A DNA stretch of 64,000 bases from Candidatus Brachythrix odensensis (GCA_016714465.1 JADKDT010000003.1:186001-250000), one strand, 5' to 3'; shown: positions 34,435 to 42,502, numbered from the stretch's first letter. Program-made: numbers and translations. The notes: a model not told the origin generated them from the sequence alone.

Positions 34435-35533
34435 AGCTCAGGCTCACCACCTGCCCGTTCGCGTCGGTCACCTGCAGCACGTTGCCCCAGCCCGGATCCA
34501 TCACCGTCAGCGCGCTCATCCGCGGTTGGCCGCTCTGCGCCGCCGGCAGGGTCACGGTCTGGGCATAGCCGTAGAACAGGTGATAGCTTGTGTTGGTCGT
34601 CTGGGTGTTTGCGTCGGTCACGCTGATGGGTCGGCCATAGGCGTCATAACTCGTCGTCGCTTCATAGCGGGTGTAGTCACTCCACGACACAAACGTCGCA
34701 TAGCTCCGCGAGGCGGTCATGTTCCCCTTGGTCGGAGTCGCCCCATACGCCAAGCCGTCATAGGCGAACTCGCTGAAGGCTTTGAGTTGGGCCACGCCGC
34801 CTGGGGCCGTTCCCTGCCACAGCTTCTTGTTGAGCGGCTTGTCCAGAATCCAGGCCGTCGTCGAATAGGCAACATTACTCCCGTCGATGAAGACGTTCTC
34901 GCTCATCCGGTCGTCGGCGCTCGTCGTGACGTCGCCAAACTGCTTTTCGAAAAGCACGTTGCCAAACAGATCGTAGGTGTAGCCGGTCTGGGTCGTCTTG
35001 GTTGGGGCCTGGGCGCTGCCATACAACGTATTGGTGATCAGGTTCGGGGCCACGAAATACGCCGCGGTCAGCCCGATGCTGGCCGTGATCGAATACACAA
35101 ACTGGGTTTCGGCCCGGGTCAGGGCCGCGCCTGCCGCGCTGATCCGGCGGGTCTCATAGGCCTTGCCCCGCAGCCACTTGTAGTCCAGGCGTTGGATGCC
35201 GTCGCTGCCCGTGACATACCACGTCACCGGCCCGGCGTTGGCCGGCCCCGAGCCGGTCCGATCGCCGTTCACCCCGCGGTAGAAGCGGGTCTCGGTCTTG
35301 TCGCCGTTGGCGTCCGCCACCGTCACGACCTCGTGCCCGCGGAAGTCGTTCCAGTCCAGAACTTTGCCCGCTTCGAGAGGCGCGCCGTTACGTTCGGCCG
35401 GCACGGCGGGGGTCGAGGAAATGTTGGTTCTACGGGTGGGGAACATCCATAAATAGCCGCCAATATCCTGTCCATCCTGCCCATCCATGTTTAGTCTGTC
35501 GCGCGCGGTGCATATTCGCGCAATCCGTGTCAT
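34394..35533 (-). CDS. RHS-repeat protein, N-terminal fragment
   Basis: Upstream part of the same RHS protein: VTYD-type repeats such as YTYDLFGNVLFEKQFGD, TSYDAYGRPISVTDANTQTTN and SLSYDTYGRRTG, where the frame breaks. The first 30 or so residues are translated intergenic repeat (the CCATCCTGCCCATCCATG region), so the real N-terminus, with any secretion signal or carrier domain, is missing. With the core and tip fragments this makes a 5'-truncated, twice frameshifted RHS gene, about 4.1 kb in all. Confidence 0.8.
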   Translation of the reverse strand: MTRIARICTARDRLNMDGQDGQDIGGYLWMFPTRRTNISSTPAVPAERNGAPLEAGKVLDWNDFRGHEVVTVADANGDKTETRFYRGVNGDRTGSGPANAGPVTWYVTGSDGIQRLDYKWLRGKAYETRRISAAGAALTRAETQFVYSITASIGLTAAYFVAPNLITNTLYGSAQAPTKTTQTGYTYDLFGNVLFEKQFGDVTTSADDRMSENVFIDGSNVAYSTTAWILDKPLNKKLWQGTAPGGVAQLKAFSEFAYDGLAYGATPTKGNMTASRSYATFVSWSDYTRYEATTSYDAYGRPISVTDANTQTTNTSYHLFYGYAQTVTLPAAQSGQPRMSALTVMDPGWGNVLQVTDANGQVVSLSYDTYGRRTGDAAA

Positions 35534-35736
35534 CTACGAATCAATAGTTCAGGCGCTCGAGCCCCCTTGCCGGCTGAAGCCTGCGCTCCAACGTTCAACA
35601 CTCATTCCTAATCAAACCTTATCCACCTGACCAAACCTTATCCACCTGATCAAACCTTACCCACCTGGCCAAACCTTATCCACCTGATCAAACCTGACGA
35701 ACCCGTCCGCGAGATCGCCAGTGGGAAAATACCCCC
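35534..35736. repeat. Intergenic repeats with 19-bp array B
   Basis: Array B (35611-35702) holds nearly five 19-bp units (CAAACCTTATCCACCTGAC type) ending CAAACCTGACGAAC, the same end as arrays A and C in mirror or same orientation. It lies between the truncated RHS gene and the trans-sulfuration gene. Left of it (35455-35540) are fragments of other common repeats (TCCTGTCCATCCTGCCCATCC type). Confidence 0.7.
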
Positions 35737-36870
35737 ATGCCCACTCCAGCCCCCAAATTCGGAACCCTCGCCATCCATGCCGGCGAAAACCGTGACCCGG
35801 TCACCAACGCTCACAACACGCCGATCTACCAAACGGCGACCTTCACCTTCGAAACGGCCGAGGACATGATCCAGGCTGTGGCCGAGCCGCTCGATCACTT
35901 CTTCTACTCCCGCACGGGCAATCCCACCACCGCCGTGCTGGAGAAGAAGCTGGCCGCCCTCGAGGGCAGCGAGGAAGCCCTCGTCACCTCATCGGGCATG
36001 GCTGCGGTCGCCATCGCCGCGATGATCTCGGCCAGGGCCGGTGATCACATTCTGGTCGACGAGGACTTGTTCGTCATCAGCCGCGAGTTCTTCTCAAAGG
36101 ACTGCCCGGCGATGGGGGTCGAGGTGAGCTTTGTCGATGTGCGGCGGATGGAGACCGTCCAGGCCGCGCTGCGGCCCAACACCAAAGTCCTTTTCGCCGA
36201 GAGCGTCACCAACCCGAACATGCGCGTCGCCGATGTGGCCGAGCTGCGCCGCTTGTGCGACGCGCACGCGCTCACCCTCATCATCGACAACACCTTCCTC
36301 AGCCCGTATCTCTTCCGGCCGATCGAATCGGGGGCCGACCTGGTCGTGCACTCGGCGACCAAATACCTGAGCGGGCACGGCGACACCGTTGCCGGTGTGC
36401 TGGCCGGCCGGCGCGACGATGTCCGGCGCGGGCGCTTCAAGCTCGACTCGTTTGGCCAGTGCATCAGCCCCTTCAACTCGTGGCTGCTCCTGCGCGGCGC
36501 GCGGACCTTGCCCCTGCGCATGCGCCAGCACAACGCCAACGCGCTGGCCCTCGCCCAATTCCTGGAGGCCCATGAAAAGGTGGAGTGGGTGCGTTATCCC
36601 GGCCTGGCCTCGCATCCCGAGGCCGAGAGCGCCCGGCGCCAGTACAGCAAGGGCTTTGGCGGCATGCTGGCGATGAAGGTCCGGGGCGGGCTGGTCGAGA
36701 TGAACCGCTTCGCCAACGCGCTCGAGATGTGCGGGATCGGGGTGAGCCTGGGCGATGTGTTCACCCTCGTCTACCCCCGCCCGAAGAACAATAACCTCAT
36801 CCGGGTTTCGGTCGGCTGCGAGGAGATCGAGGACATCGTCGCGGATTTTGAGCAGGCCCTTTCTCGTTGA
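35737..36870 (+). CDS. Trans-sulfuration PLP enzyme (cystathionine gamma-synthase / O-acetylhomoserine sulfhydrylase family)
   Basis: A fold-type I PLP enzyme of the Cys/Met metabolism family, 377 residues. It has FFYSRTGNPTTAVLEKKLAALEG, the cofactor-binding ESVTNPNMRVAD and the Schiff-base Lys in VVHSATKYLSGHGD. Within the family, cystathionine synthases, lyases, methionine gamma-lyase and sulfhydrylases cannot be separated by these motifs. There is no sulfur gene next to it. The stop codon (CGT TGA, 36868-36870) is the first part of a GTTGATAAC repeat. Confidence 0.88.
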   Translation: MPTPAPKFGTLAIHAGENRDPVTNAHNTPIYQTATFTFETAEDMIQAVAEPLDHFFYSRTGNPTTAVLEKKLAALEGSEEALVTSSGMAAVAIAAMISARAGDHILVDEDLFVISREFFSKDCPAMGVEVSFVDVRRMETVQAALRPNTKVLFAESVTNPNMRVADVAELRRLCDAHALTLIIDNTFLSPYLFRPIESGADLVVHSATKYLSGHGDTVAGVLAGRRDDVRRGRFKLDSFGQCISPFNSWLLLRGARTLPLRMRQHNANALALAQFLEAHEKVEWVRYPGLASHPEAESARRQYSKGFGGMLAMKVRGGLVEMNRFANALEMCGIGVSLGDVFTLVYPRPKNNNLIRVSVGCEEIEDIVADFEQALSR

Positions 36871-36897
36871 TAACGTTGGTAAGGTTGATAACGTTAT
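36866..36897. repeat. 9-bp repeat array starting in a stop codon
   Basis: GTTGATAAC, GTTGGTAAG, GTTGATAAC run head to tail. The first copy supplies the TGA stop of the PLP enzyme. The same run, starting in the same way, ends the lipoprotein gene at 37423-37425 on the other strand. Confidence 0.75.
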
Positions 36898-37334
36898 GAG
36901 CGAGCCAGTGCTTGCCAATTACGTGGGCTGGGGGGTGTTCCAGTGCTGCAGTGCATGCACAGCAGAGAAAAGACTGGGTTTTGATTGGTGAGGTTGTCAG
37001 GTGCAGTATTAGGACCATGGCGGGGTGACAGTTTGAGAGTAGGATTTATTGTAGGGTAGGGATGCAGAGTTTAAAGGGGGTTTTCGAAAGTTGGTCGGGT
37101 TGGGAGGGGGTGAGTTGAGTGCATGGTTGCGAGGTTGTCGAGTTAGTGACAGCGTGTTGGGGTCCTGAGGGGTAGTTCGGAACCAGTGAGTTGGGTGAAG
37201 TGGGGGTGTTGACGGAGAAGGGCGATGAGGCTGGATCTGATTTCGCCTTTGGATGGTGGGCGGGCGTTGCCTGGGTATCTCTTGGCCTTTTGGGCGGGTG
37301 TCGCAGGCGTCCCGAGCTTAATTCCGTCGGCAAC
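36898..37334. other. Gene-free stretch with strong G-over-C strand skew
   Basis: No convincing gene is seen. The plus strand is unusually rich in G and T and poor in C, especially 37000-37260, unlike the rest of the window. A minus-strand reading at 37143-37370 (75 residues, Pro/Arg/Thr-rich) has no recognised family. The stretch is bounded by 9-bp and 19-bp repeat arrays on both sides, so it may be an inserted or decayed segment. Confidence 0.5.
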
Positions 37335-37428
37335 AACCTGACCAATGACGAACCTGGCCCACCTGACCAAACCCTACTCACCTGACCAAACCTGACGAAC
37401 GTTACCAACCTTACCAACGTTATCAACG
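37335..37428. repeat. 19-bp/9-bp repeat array C overlapping a gene end
   Basis: Irregular 19-bp units (CCACCTGACCAAACC type) end in CAAACCTGACGAAC and are followed by GTTACCAACCTTACCAACGTTATCAACG, the 9-bp type in the opposite orientation. The last 9-bp copy contains the stop codon (37423-37425) of the minus-strand lipoprotein gene. Confidence 0.72.
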
Positions 37429-38184
37429 CCCCAAACACACCTCGCACAGACTCTTGGCCCTGATCGAGGCGTGGCAATGATCCGTCTCGTTGTGGACCCA
37501 GTCAAAGCCGGCGGTGAGGGCGAGCGCGCACAGGCGCGGATAACGGGCGGGTTCGACCGGCCAGGTGACCAGGTCGATCGAGCGGCCCTCAAAGTGCAAG
37601 GCGTATTTCTTGGCCATGGTGGGCTGGTTGACATCGTGGTCGCCAAAAGAATCATAAGTGTCGGTGACCATCAGCTCGTATTGGCCGCCCCACTCGCGGG
37701 CCACCGCCTCGCGCAGGCGGGTCAGCGGCGACAGCATGGCCGGGTGCATCAGGCTGTCCTCGTCGTTGAAGCCCGGCGGTTCCTCTCGGAAATAGCGGAT
37801 GGTTGGGTCGCGATTGTCGATCAGCAAACTAAACGCGCACGAATTGCGCTGGATCTGGCACACCATTGGCCCGGCCGCTGACGTCTCGCTCTCGGTCAGG
37901 CTGCAGCTTGCCGAGATGTGCCACCCATCCGGGATTTCGACCATGTTGCAGCGGCCCGGTTGCCCGCCCGGCCGCGGAGTGGGCGTGGGCGAAGTGGGCG
38001 GCGGGATGGGCGTGCCTGGATTGACCGGGGTGGGGCCGGGTAACAGAACCGGGCGGGGGGTGCGGGTCGGCAGGATAACAATGGCATAGGCATCGGGCGC
38101 CTGAGCCCCGCCCTGGCCGCAGGCCGCGAGCGCGCTGGCCATCGCCAGCCCGCACCCCAACCTGAGAATCTGCCCGAATCGCAT
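37423..38184 (-). CDS. Lipoprotein of unknown function
   Basis: A 253-residue predicted lipoprotein: signal with lipobox SALAAC (Cys22), then a Thr/Pro spacer (TPIPPPTSPTPTPRPGG), then a globular domain with several Cys. No family was recognised. A TATATT -10 box (38196-38191) ends six bases before the ATG, so it is probably leaderless. It is divergent from the DUF3090 gene. Its stop codon is provided by a repeat unit. Confidence 0.7.
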   Translation of the reverse strand: MRFGQILRLGCGLAMASALAACGQGGAQAPDAYAIVILPTRTPRPVLLPGPTPVNPGTPIPPPTSPTPTPRPGGQPGRCNMVEIPDGWHISASCSLTESETSAAGPMVCQIQRNSCAFSLLIDNRDPTIRYFREEPPGFNDEDSLMHPAMLSPLTRLREAVAREWGGQYELMVTDTYDSFGDHDVNQPTMAKKYALHFEGRSIDLVTWPVEPARYPRLCALALTAGFDWVHNETDHCHASIRAKSLCEVCLGR

Positions 38185-38190
38185 CCGTCA

Positions 38191-38196
38191 AATATA
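38191..38196 (-). promoter_or_regulatory. -10 box of a leaderless start (lipoprotein)
   Basis: TATATT on the minus strand, six bases from the ATG at 38184; no ribosome-binding site. A divergent TACAAT at 38218-38223 serves the DUF3090 gene, which by contrast has a GGAG site. Confidence 0.55.
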
Positions 38197-38244
38197 CCGG
38201 CTGCCCGCCCGCGTGTGTACAATCACCGCGGAGTTCTTGGAGCC

Positions 38245-38784
38245 ATGGGTCGTGTTATTGAACTGAATCCGGCGCAACGAATCACGGTAAATGCCGTGGG
38301 CGAGCCCGGAAACCGTACGTTTTATGCCCAGGCGCGCAAGGGTCGCGATCTGGTGACCTTGCTGTGCGAAAAGGAGCAGGTCCGCGAGCTGTGCAAAGTC
38401 CTGGAGCAGATGCTCGAGGAATTGCGCACGAAGTTCCCCAAGGGCGCCAATTTCATGCAGATCACCGCGGACATGGATCTCGAGGAGCCCATCGTGCCCG
38501 AGTTTCGGGTTGGCCAGCTTGGCCTGGGCTACGACGAAGATCGTGACCTGGTCGTCATCGTCGCCAAAGAGCTCTCGCCCGATGAGGACGAAGAGAACAC
38601 CACCGTCGCCCGGATTTTCGGCACCCGCGCCCAGATGGATGCACTGGCCCGCCACGGCATGGAAGTGATCTCGCGCGGCCGCCCGATTTGCCCGTTGTGC
38701 GGCAAGCCCATGGACCCCGATGGCGTTGGGCACGGTTTTTGCCCGCGCCGGAATGGCCACTCGGACGAAATCGTCTTCGCCTGA
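38245..38784 (+). CDS. DUF3090 family protein
   Basis: A 179-residue cytoplasmic protein of the DUF3090 family, found mainly in Actinobacteria and Chloroflexota. It begins MGRVIELNPAQRITVNAVGEPGNRTFYAQA and ends with a zinc ribbon, CPLCGKPMDPDGVGHGFCPRRNGH. The ATG at 38245 was chosen because it opens the conserved region and has TTGGAG upstream. The function is unknown; the constant neighbour is the SCO1664-type gene that follows after 28 bases, as here. Confidence 0.88.
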   Translation: MGRVIELNPAQRITVNAVGEPGNRTFYAQARKGRDLVTLLCEKEQVRELCKVLEQMLEELRTKFPKGANFMQITADMDLEEPIVPEFRVGQLGLGYDEDRDLVVIVAKELSPDEDEENTTVARIFGTRAQMDALARHGMEVISRGRPICPLCGKPMDPDGVGHGFCPRRNGHSDEIVFA

Positions 38785-38812
38785 GCGTCGGCGCTCCCGC
38801 CTTTCAGCGCCG

Positions 38813-39568
38813 ATGGCCAGCCTGAATCTCACGGATGCGATGGACCTGCTCGCCAGCGGCGAGATGGAATCGCTGGGCCTGCTGCCGTGGGGGTCGAACT
38901 ACACTTTTCTGGTCAAGCTCACCGATCCGCGCTATCGGGATGAGGACGGCGATCCGCTGGAACTCTTTGCCGTCTACAAGCCGCGTCAGGGCGAGTCGCC
39001 TTTGTGGGATTTCCCCGAGGGCACCCTGTGCCTGCGCGAATACGCCGCCTGGGTGGTGAGTGACACCCTGGGCTGGAATCTCGTGCCGCCGACCGTGTTG
39101 CGCACGGGCACCCAGGGCTTTGGGTCGGTTCAGCTTTACATCGACAACGATCCTGACCAGCACTATCTGCGGTTTCGCGACCGGCCCGAATTGGCGGATC
39201 AGCTCATGCGGGTGGCCGTATTTGACCTCATCACCAACAACGCCGACCGCAAGAGCGGGCATTGCCTGCTCGACCGGGATGAGCGGGTGTGGGCGATCGA
39301 CCACGGTATCTGCTTCAACACCGAGTACAAGCTGCGCACCGTGATCTGGGAATTTGCCCGCCAGCCGATTCCGGAGGAGATGCTCGACGATCTGAAGAAT
39401 CTGAAGTCCGCTTTGGCCCCGGCCAGGCCGGTCGGCAAGGCCCTGCGCCAGGTGCTGGACAAGGCCGAGGTTGACGCCTTCGACCGGCGCATCGGGGGCC
39501 TGCTCGAGATCAAGGTGTTTCCGAGCCCGAACCGCTACGAGCGGAGCGTGCCCTGGCCGCCCGTATAA
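38813..39568 (+). CDS. SCO1664-family protein (PI3/4-kinase-like fold)
   Basis: A 251-residue protein of the SCO1664 group. Its FAVYKPRQGESPLWDFPEGTLCLREYAAW, FDLITNNADRKSGHCLLD and AIDHGICFN segments recall the Lys, catalytic HxxN-like Asn-Asp and Asp motifs of phosphatidylinositol-kinase-like enzymes, so an ATP-dependent kinase or adenylylating activity is possible but unproven. It is paired with DUF3090 upstream and overlaps the FolC promoter downstream. Confidence 0.85.
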   Translation: MASLNLTDAMDLLASGEMESLGLLPWGSNYTFLVKLTDPRYRDEDGDPLELFAVYKPRQGESPLWDFPEGTLCLREYAAWVVSDTLGWNLVPPTVLRTGTQGFGSVQLYIDNDPDQHYLRFRDRPELADQLMRVAVFDLITNNADRKSGHCLLDRDERVWAIDHGICFNTEYKLRTVIWEFARQPIPEEMLDDLKNLKSALAPARPVGKALRQVLDKAEVDAFDRRIGGLLEIKVFPSPNRYERSVPWPPV

Positions 39569-39569
39569 C
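39564..39569 (+). promoter_or_regulatory. -10 box of a leaderless start (FolC)
   Basis: TATAAC overlaps the stop codon of the SCO1664-type gene (39566-39568) and lies six bases before the ATG of folC at 39576. It may let folC be expressed separately from the upstream pair. Confidence 0.5.
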
Positions 39570-39575
39570 AAATCC

Positions 39576-40937
39576 ATGCAGGCCAGGCGCTTTTCCGAGG
39601 CCGCCCGTTATCTCGAATCGCTCGACCCGCCGGGCTATACGGCCGCGTACGCCTTTGAGCACGGCATCCCGCGCACCCGCCATATGCTGGAGCGGCTGGG
39701 CGGCGCGCCGGGCATTATCCAACGTTGCGTGTTGGTCACCGGTTCAAAGGGCAAAGGCAGCACCGTCACCCTCATCGCCCAGGCCCTTGCCGCCGCGGGT
39801 TACCGGGTCGGCGCTTACACCGGGCCGCATCTGCATAGCCCGGTTGAGCGCTTCGCCTTCTCGCGCGGCCGGGCCGGGCTGCGCGACATGCCGTCATCGG
39901 TCTTTGCTGACCTGACCGACGCTGTCCGAGCGATCGTCGAGACGTGGGATCGGCCGGACCTGGGCATGCCCACCCGTTTCGAGGCCTACACCGCAATGGC
40001 CTATCGCTGGTTTGAGCGCGAACGGGCCGACATCGCGGTCATGGAGATCGGCATCGGCGGGCGTCTCGACGCCGTCAACCTGTCCGAGCCGATGGTGTCG
40101 GTGATCACCAATATCAGCCTCGAGCACACCCAGATGCTGGGCGCCACCCATGCGGCCATCGCGTCCGAAAAGGCCGGGATCCTGCGCGCCGCCGGGATCG
40201 GCGTGGCTGCGGCACAGTCGGACGAGGGCGCGCGCGCCCTGCGCGAGGCAGCCGCGGTGATCGGGGCGCCGCTCAGGTTTGCTGAAGACCGTTGGGCATG
40301 CCAGACCCGCTCGGTGACGGTCGAGCCCGGCAGGATCGAGCAGACCTTTGTCACGGGCGCCTGGGCCGAACCCCTGGCCATGCCGCTGCTGGGCGCCTAT
40401 CAGCTCCAAAACGCGGCGGCGGCCTTGTGCGCCCTCGATGCGCTGCGCGAGCGCGGCCTGGCGCGGCTCACCCCCGCGGCCATTCGGGCGGGGTTTGCCC
40501 GGGCGCGCTGGCCGGCCCGCTTCGAGGTCCTCCAGCACACCCCGCTTGTGATTGCCGACGGCGCACACACGCCCTATTCGATGGAACAGCTCGGAAAGTC
40601 GCTGCGCTTGTATTTTGACGGGAGGCCGATCCGGGCGGTGATCGGCGTATTGCGCGACAAGGACGCCCGCAACATTCTGCGCGCGGTGGCGGGCTTCGCC
40701 GATGAGGTGATCCTGACCGAGCCGCGCTATCACCGGGCCGTTCCGGCGGCGCAATTGGCGGCGATGTGGGCGGAGACGGCGGGTGATCGTCCGGCCAGCG
40801 TTGTCATCCCGCCCGCTTCGGCCATCCGGGACGCGTTAAGATTGGCCCGCTCGAACGAGATCGTCGTCGTTACCGGTTCGCTGCATCTCGCGGCGGATGT
40901 CCTGACCGTCCTGAGGCCGGCTGGCGTCAGGGGTTGA
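39576..40937 (+). CDS. folC: Folylpolyglutamate synthase / dihydrofolate synthase
   Basis: An ATP-dependent Mur-ligase-fold enzyme that adds glutamate to folates. P-loop: VTGSKGKGSTVTLI near residue 52; MPTRFEAYTAMAYRWF; metal/ATP region EIGIGGRLDAVNL; SVITNISLEHTQMLGATHAAIASEKAGI; C-terminal domain with IADGAHTPYSMEQL. The length of 453 residues fits. The ATG at 39576 opens the family N-terminus (FSEAARYLESL). Confidence 0.93.
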   Translation: MQARRFSEAARYLESLDPPGYTAAYAFEHGIPRTRHMLERLGGAPGIIQRCVLVTGSKGKGSTVTLIAQALAAAGYRVGAYTGPHLHSPVERFAFSRGRAGLRDMPSSVFADLTDAVRAIVETWDRPDLGMPTRFEAYTAMAYRWFERERADIAVMEIGIGGRLDAVNLSEPMVSVITNISLEHTQMLGATHAAIASEKAGILRAAGIGVAAAQSDEGARALREAAAVIGAPLRFAEDRWACQTRSVTVEPGRIEQTFVTGAWAEPLAMPLLGAYQLQNAAAALCALDALRERGLARLTPAAIRAGFARARWPARFEVLQHTPLVIADGAHTPYSMEQLGKSLRLYFDGRPIRAVIGVLRDKDARNILRAVAGFADEVILTEPRYHRAVPAAQLAAMWAETAGDRPASVVIPPASAIRDALRLARSNEIVVVTGSLHLAADVLTVLRPAGVRG

Positions 40938-40962
40938 CCCGGTTCGAGCCCGTTTCGCACTT

Positions 40963-42291
40963 ATGAACATCCGCATTGGGCAACCGCCCCCGCCGCGTCC
41001 GCCGCCGCGGCGCCCCCCGAATCGCGCCATTGTTCTCGTGGCGGTGATTGCGGCCGTCATCATCATCCCGGCGGTCGGCTATGTGGCGATCACGGCGCTG
41101 GGAGTCCTCATGCGGCCAGCCGCCCCAGCGGCTTCGGTGAATGGCACGCCGGCGCCGGCGAATCAGTTCTCCCTGGGCCAACTGGCTGGCTGGCGCGGCA
41201 CGGAGCGGGTGAATGTGCTGGTGCTGGGTATCGATCAACGCCCCAAGGAAGATCCGAATATCGCCCGCTCGGACTCGCTCATTCTGCTCACCCTCGATCC
41301 CGTCGCGAATACGGCCGGCATGCTGAGCATCCCGCGTGACCTGTATGTGCCGCTGCCCGGGCGCAATACCCAGGACCGGATCAACGTCGCCCACGCCCTG
41401 GGCGGGCCAAAGTACGCGATGCAGACAGTCGAGTACAACTTTGGCGTTCCGGTCCAGTCGTATGTCCGGGTCAATTTCAACGCCGTCGTCAAGCTCGTTG
41501 ATCTGCTCGGCGGCATCGACGTCTACAACGAAGAAGACATCAACGATCTGTCCTATCCGGATATGAGTTTCGGGTATGACCCGTTCAGGCTCAAGGCCGG
41601 ATGGCAGCATCTGGACGGCGTGACCGCCCTGAAATACGCCCGCACTCGCCACGGCAGCAGCGACTTCAATCGGATGCGCCGCCAGCAGCAGGTGGTCCTG
41701 GCAATGCGCGACAAGGCGCTTGATTCAGGCGCGCTGGCGAAGCTGCTGCCCCAGGCCCCGCAGATCTATCAGACCTTGCGCGATTCAATCGAGAGCAATC
41801 TCTCGCCGCTTGAGCTCGCCCAGCTCGCGATGCTGGCCCGCGATATTCCGTCCGAGCGCATCGCAAGGGTGTCGATCGACGAGACGGCTACTCAGTATTG
41901 GACGACCCCCCAGGGCGCCAGCGTCCTCATCCCGAACCGGGACAAGATCCGCGAACTGCGCGATGAGCTCTACAACCCCAAGCCGGTGGTTGCCGTGGCT
42001 GGCACACCCGCGCCAGGCAAAATCGTCATCCAGAACGGCACCCAGATCAAGGGCCTGGCCGCCAGCGCTCAGACGGCTTTGCAGACGAAGGGTTTCACCG
42101 TGGCGCGGGTGGAGAACGCCAGCGGAAACTACAAGAAAACGGTTCTCATTGACTATCACGGCCGAAAAACCTACATTCAGCAGCTTGCGGCCGCGCTGGG
42201 GGTGCCCATCAGCGAGGTTGTCACCCGCCTCGAGCCGTCCAATCCCATGGATGCGCTGGTCATCCTGGGCGATGATTTCAAGGCGCCCTAG
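40963..42291 (+). CDS. LytR-CpsA-Psr (LCP) family protein with LytR C-terminal domain
   Basis: An envelope protein, 442 residues: proline-rich cytoplasmic tail, one membrane helix (VLVAVIAAVIIIPAVGYVAITALGVL), the LCP catalytic domain (NVLVLGIDQR, RSDSLILLTLDP, MLSIPRDLYVPLPG, LVDLLGGIDVY, ALKYARTRH) and a C-terminal LytR_C domain (GKIVIQNGTQIKGLAA to the end). LCP enzymes move undecaprenyl-linked polymers onto peptidoglycan or other acceptors. It follows folC by 25 bases. Confidence 0.92.
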   Translation: MNIRIGQPPPPRPPPRRPPNRAIVLVAVIAAVIIIPAVGYVAITALGVLMRPAAPAASVNGTPAPANQFSLGQLAGWRGTERVNVLVLGIDQRPKEDPNIARSDSLILLTLDPVANTAGMLSIPRDLYVPLPGRNTQDRINVAHALGGPKYAMQTVEYNFGVPVQSYVRVNFNAVVKLVDLLGGIDVYNEEDINDLSYPDMSFGYDPFRLKAGWQHLDGVTALKYARTRHGSSDFNRMRRQQQVVLAMRDKALDSGALAKLLPQAPQIYQTLRDSIESNLSPLELAQLAMLARDIPSERIARVSIDETATQYWTTPQGASVLIPNRDKIRELRDELYNPKPVVAVAGTPAPGKIVIQNGTQIKGLAASAQTALQTKGFTVARVENASGNYKKTVLIDYHGRKTYIQQLAAALGVPISEVVTRLEPSNPMDALVILGDDFKAP

Positions 42292-42307
42292 CGACTTCAG
42301 ATAGGAA

Positions 42308-42345
42308 CCATTTTGGGAAGCCGGGAGCATGGCTTCCCAAAATGG
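42308..42345. terminator. Hairpin after the LCP gene
   Basis: Perfect 15-base arms (CCATTTTGGGAAGCC and complement) with an 8-nt loop, 16 bases beyond the LCP stop. Likely ends this transcript before the S18 promoter; no clear T-run. Confidence 0.65.
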
Positions 42346-42371
42346 CTGCGATCGGCGCAAAGACCACCATG

Positions 42372-42493
42372 TGCTAAAATCTGCTCCCGCTAAAGCCTGC
42401 GCCAACGACGCAGGCGCCCGTGATCGGGCACCAGTTTAGGCCGCGTGTTATGCGCGGTTAGGGCCGCGCCTGGCGCGGCAAGTCAAGGAGAAT
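42372..42493 (+). promoter_or_regulatory. Extended -10 promoter and structured leader of rpsR
   Basis: TGCTAAAAT at 42372-42380 is an extended -10 box. The leader of about 115 nt that follows contains four successive small hairpins: 42395-42415, 42416-42429, 42441-42457 and 42463-42479. An AAGGAG site at 42485-42490 ends it. Ribosomal-protein leaders often bind their own product; whether this one does is unknown. Confidence 0.55.
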
Positions 42494-42502
42494 ACGTGAC
42501 AA

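Noticed and set aside
26521..37428. CRISPR arrays suggested by the short tandem repeats
   Set aside because: The repeats are 9 or 19 bp, head to tail, without unique spacers, and no cas gene is present.
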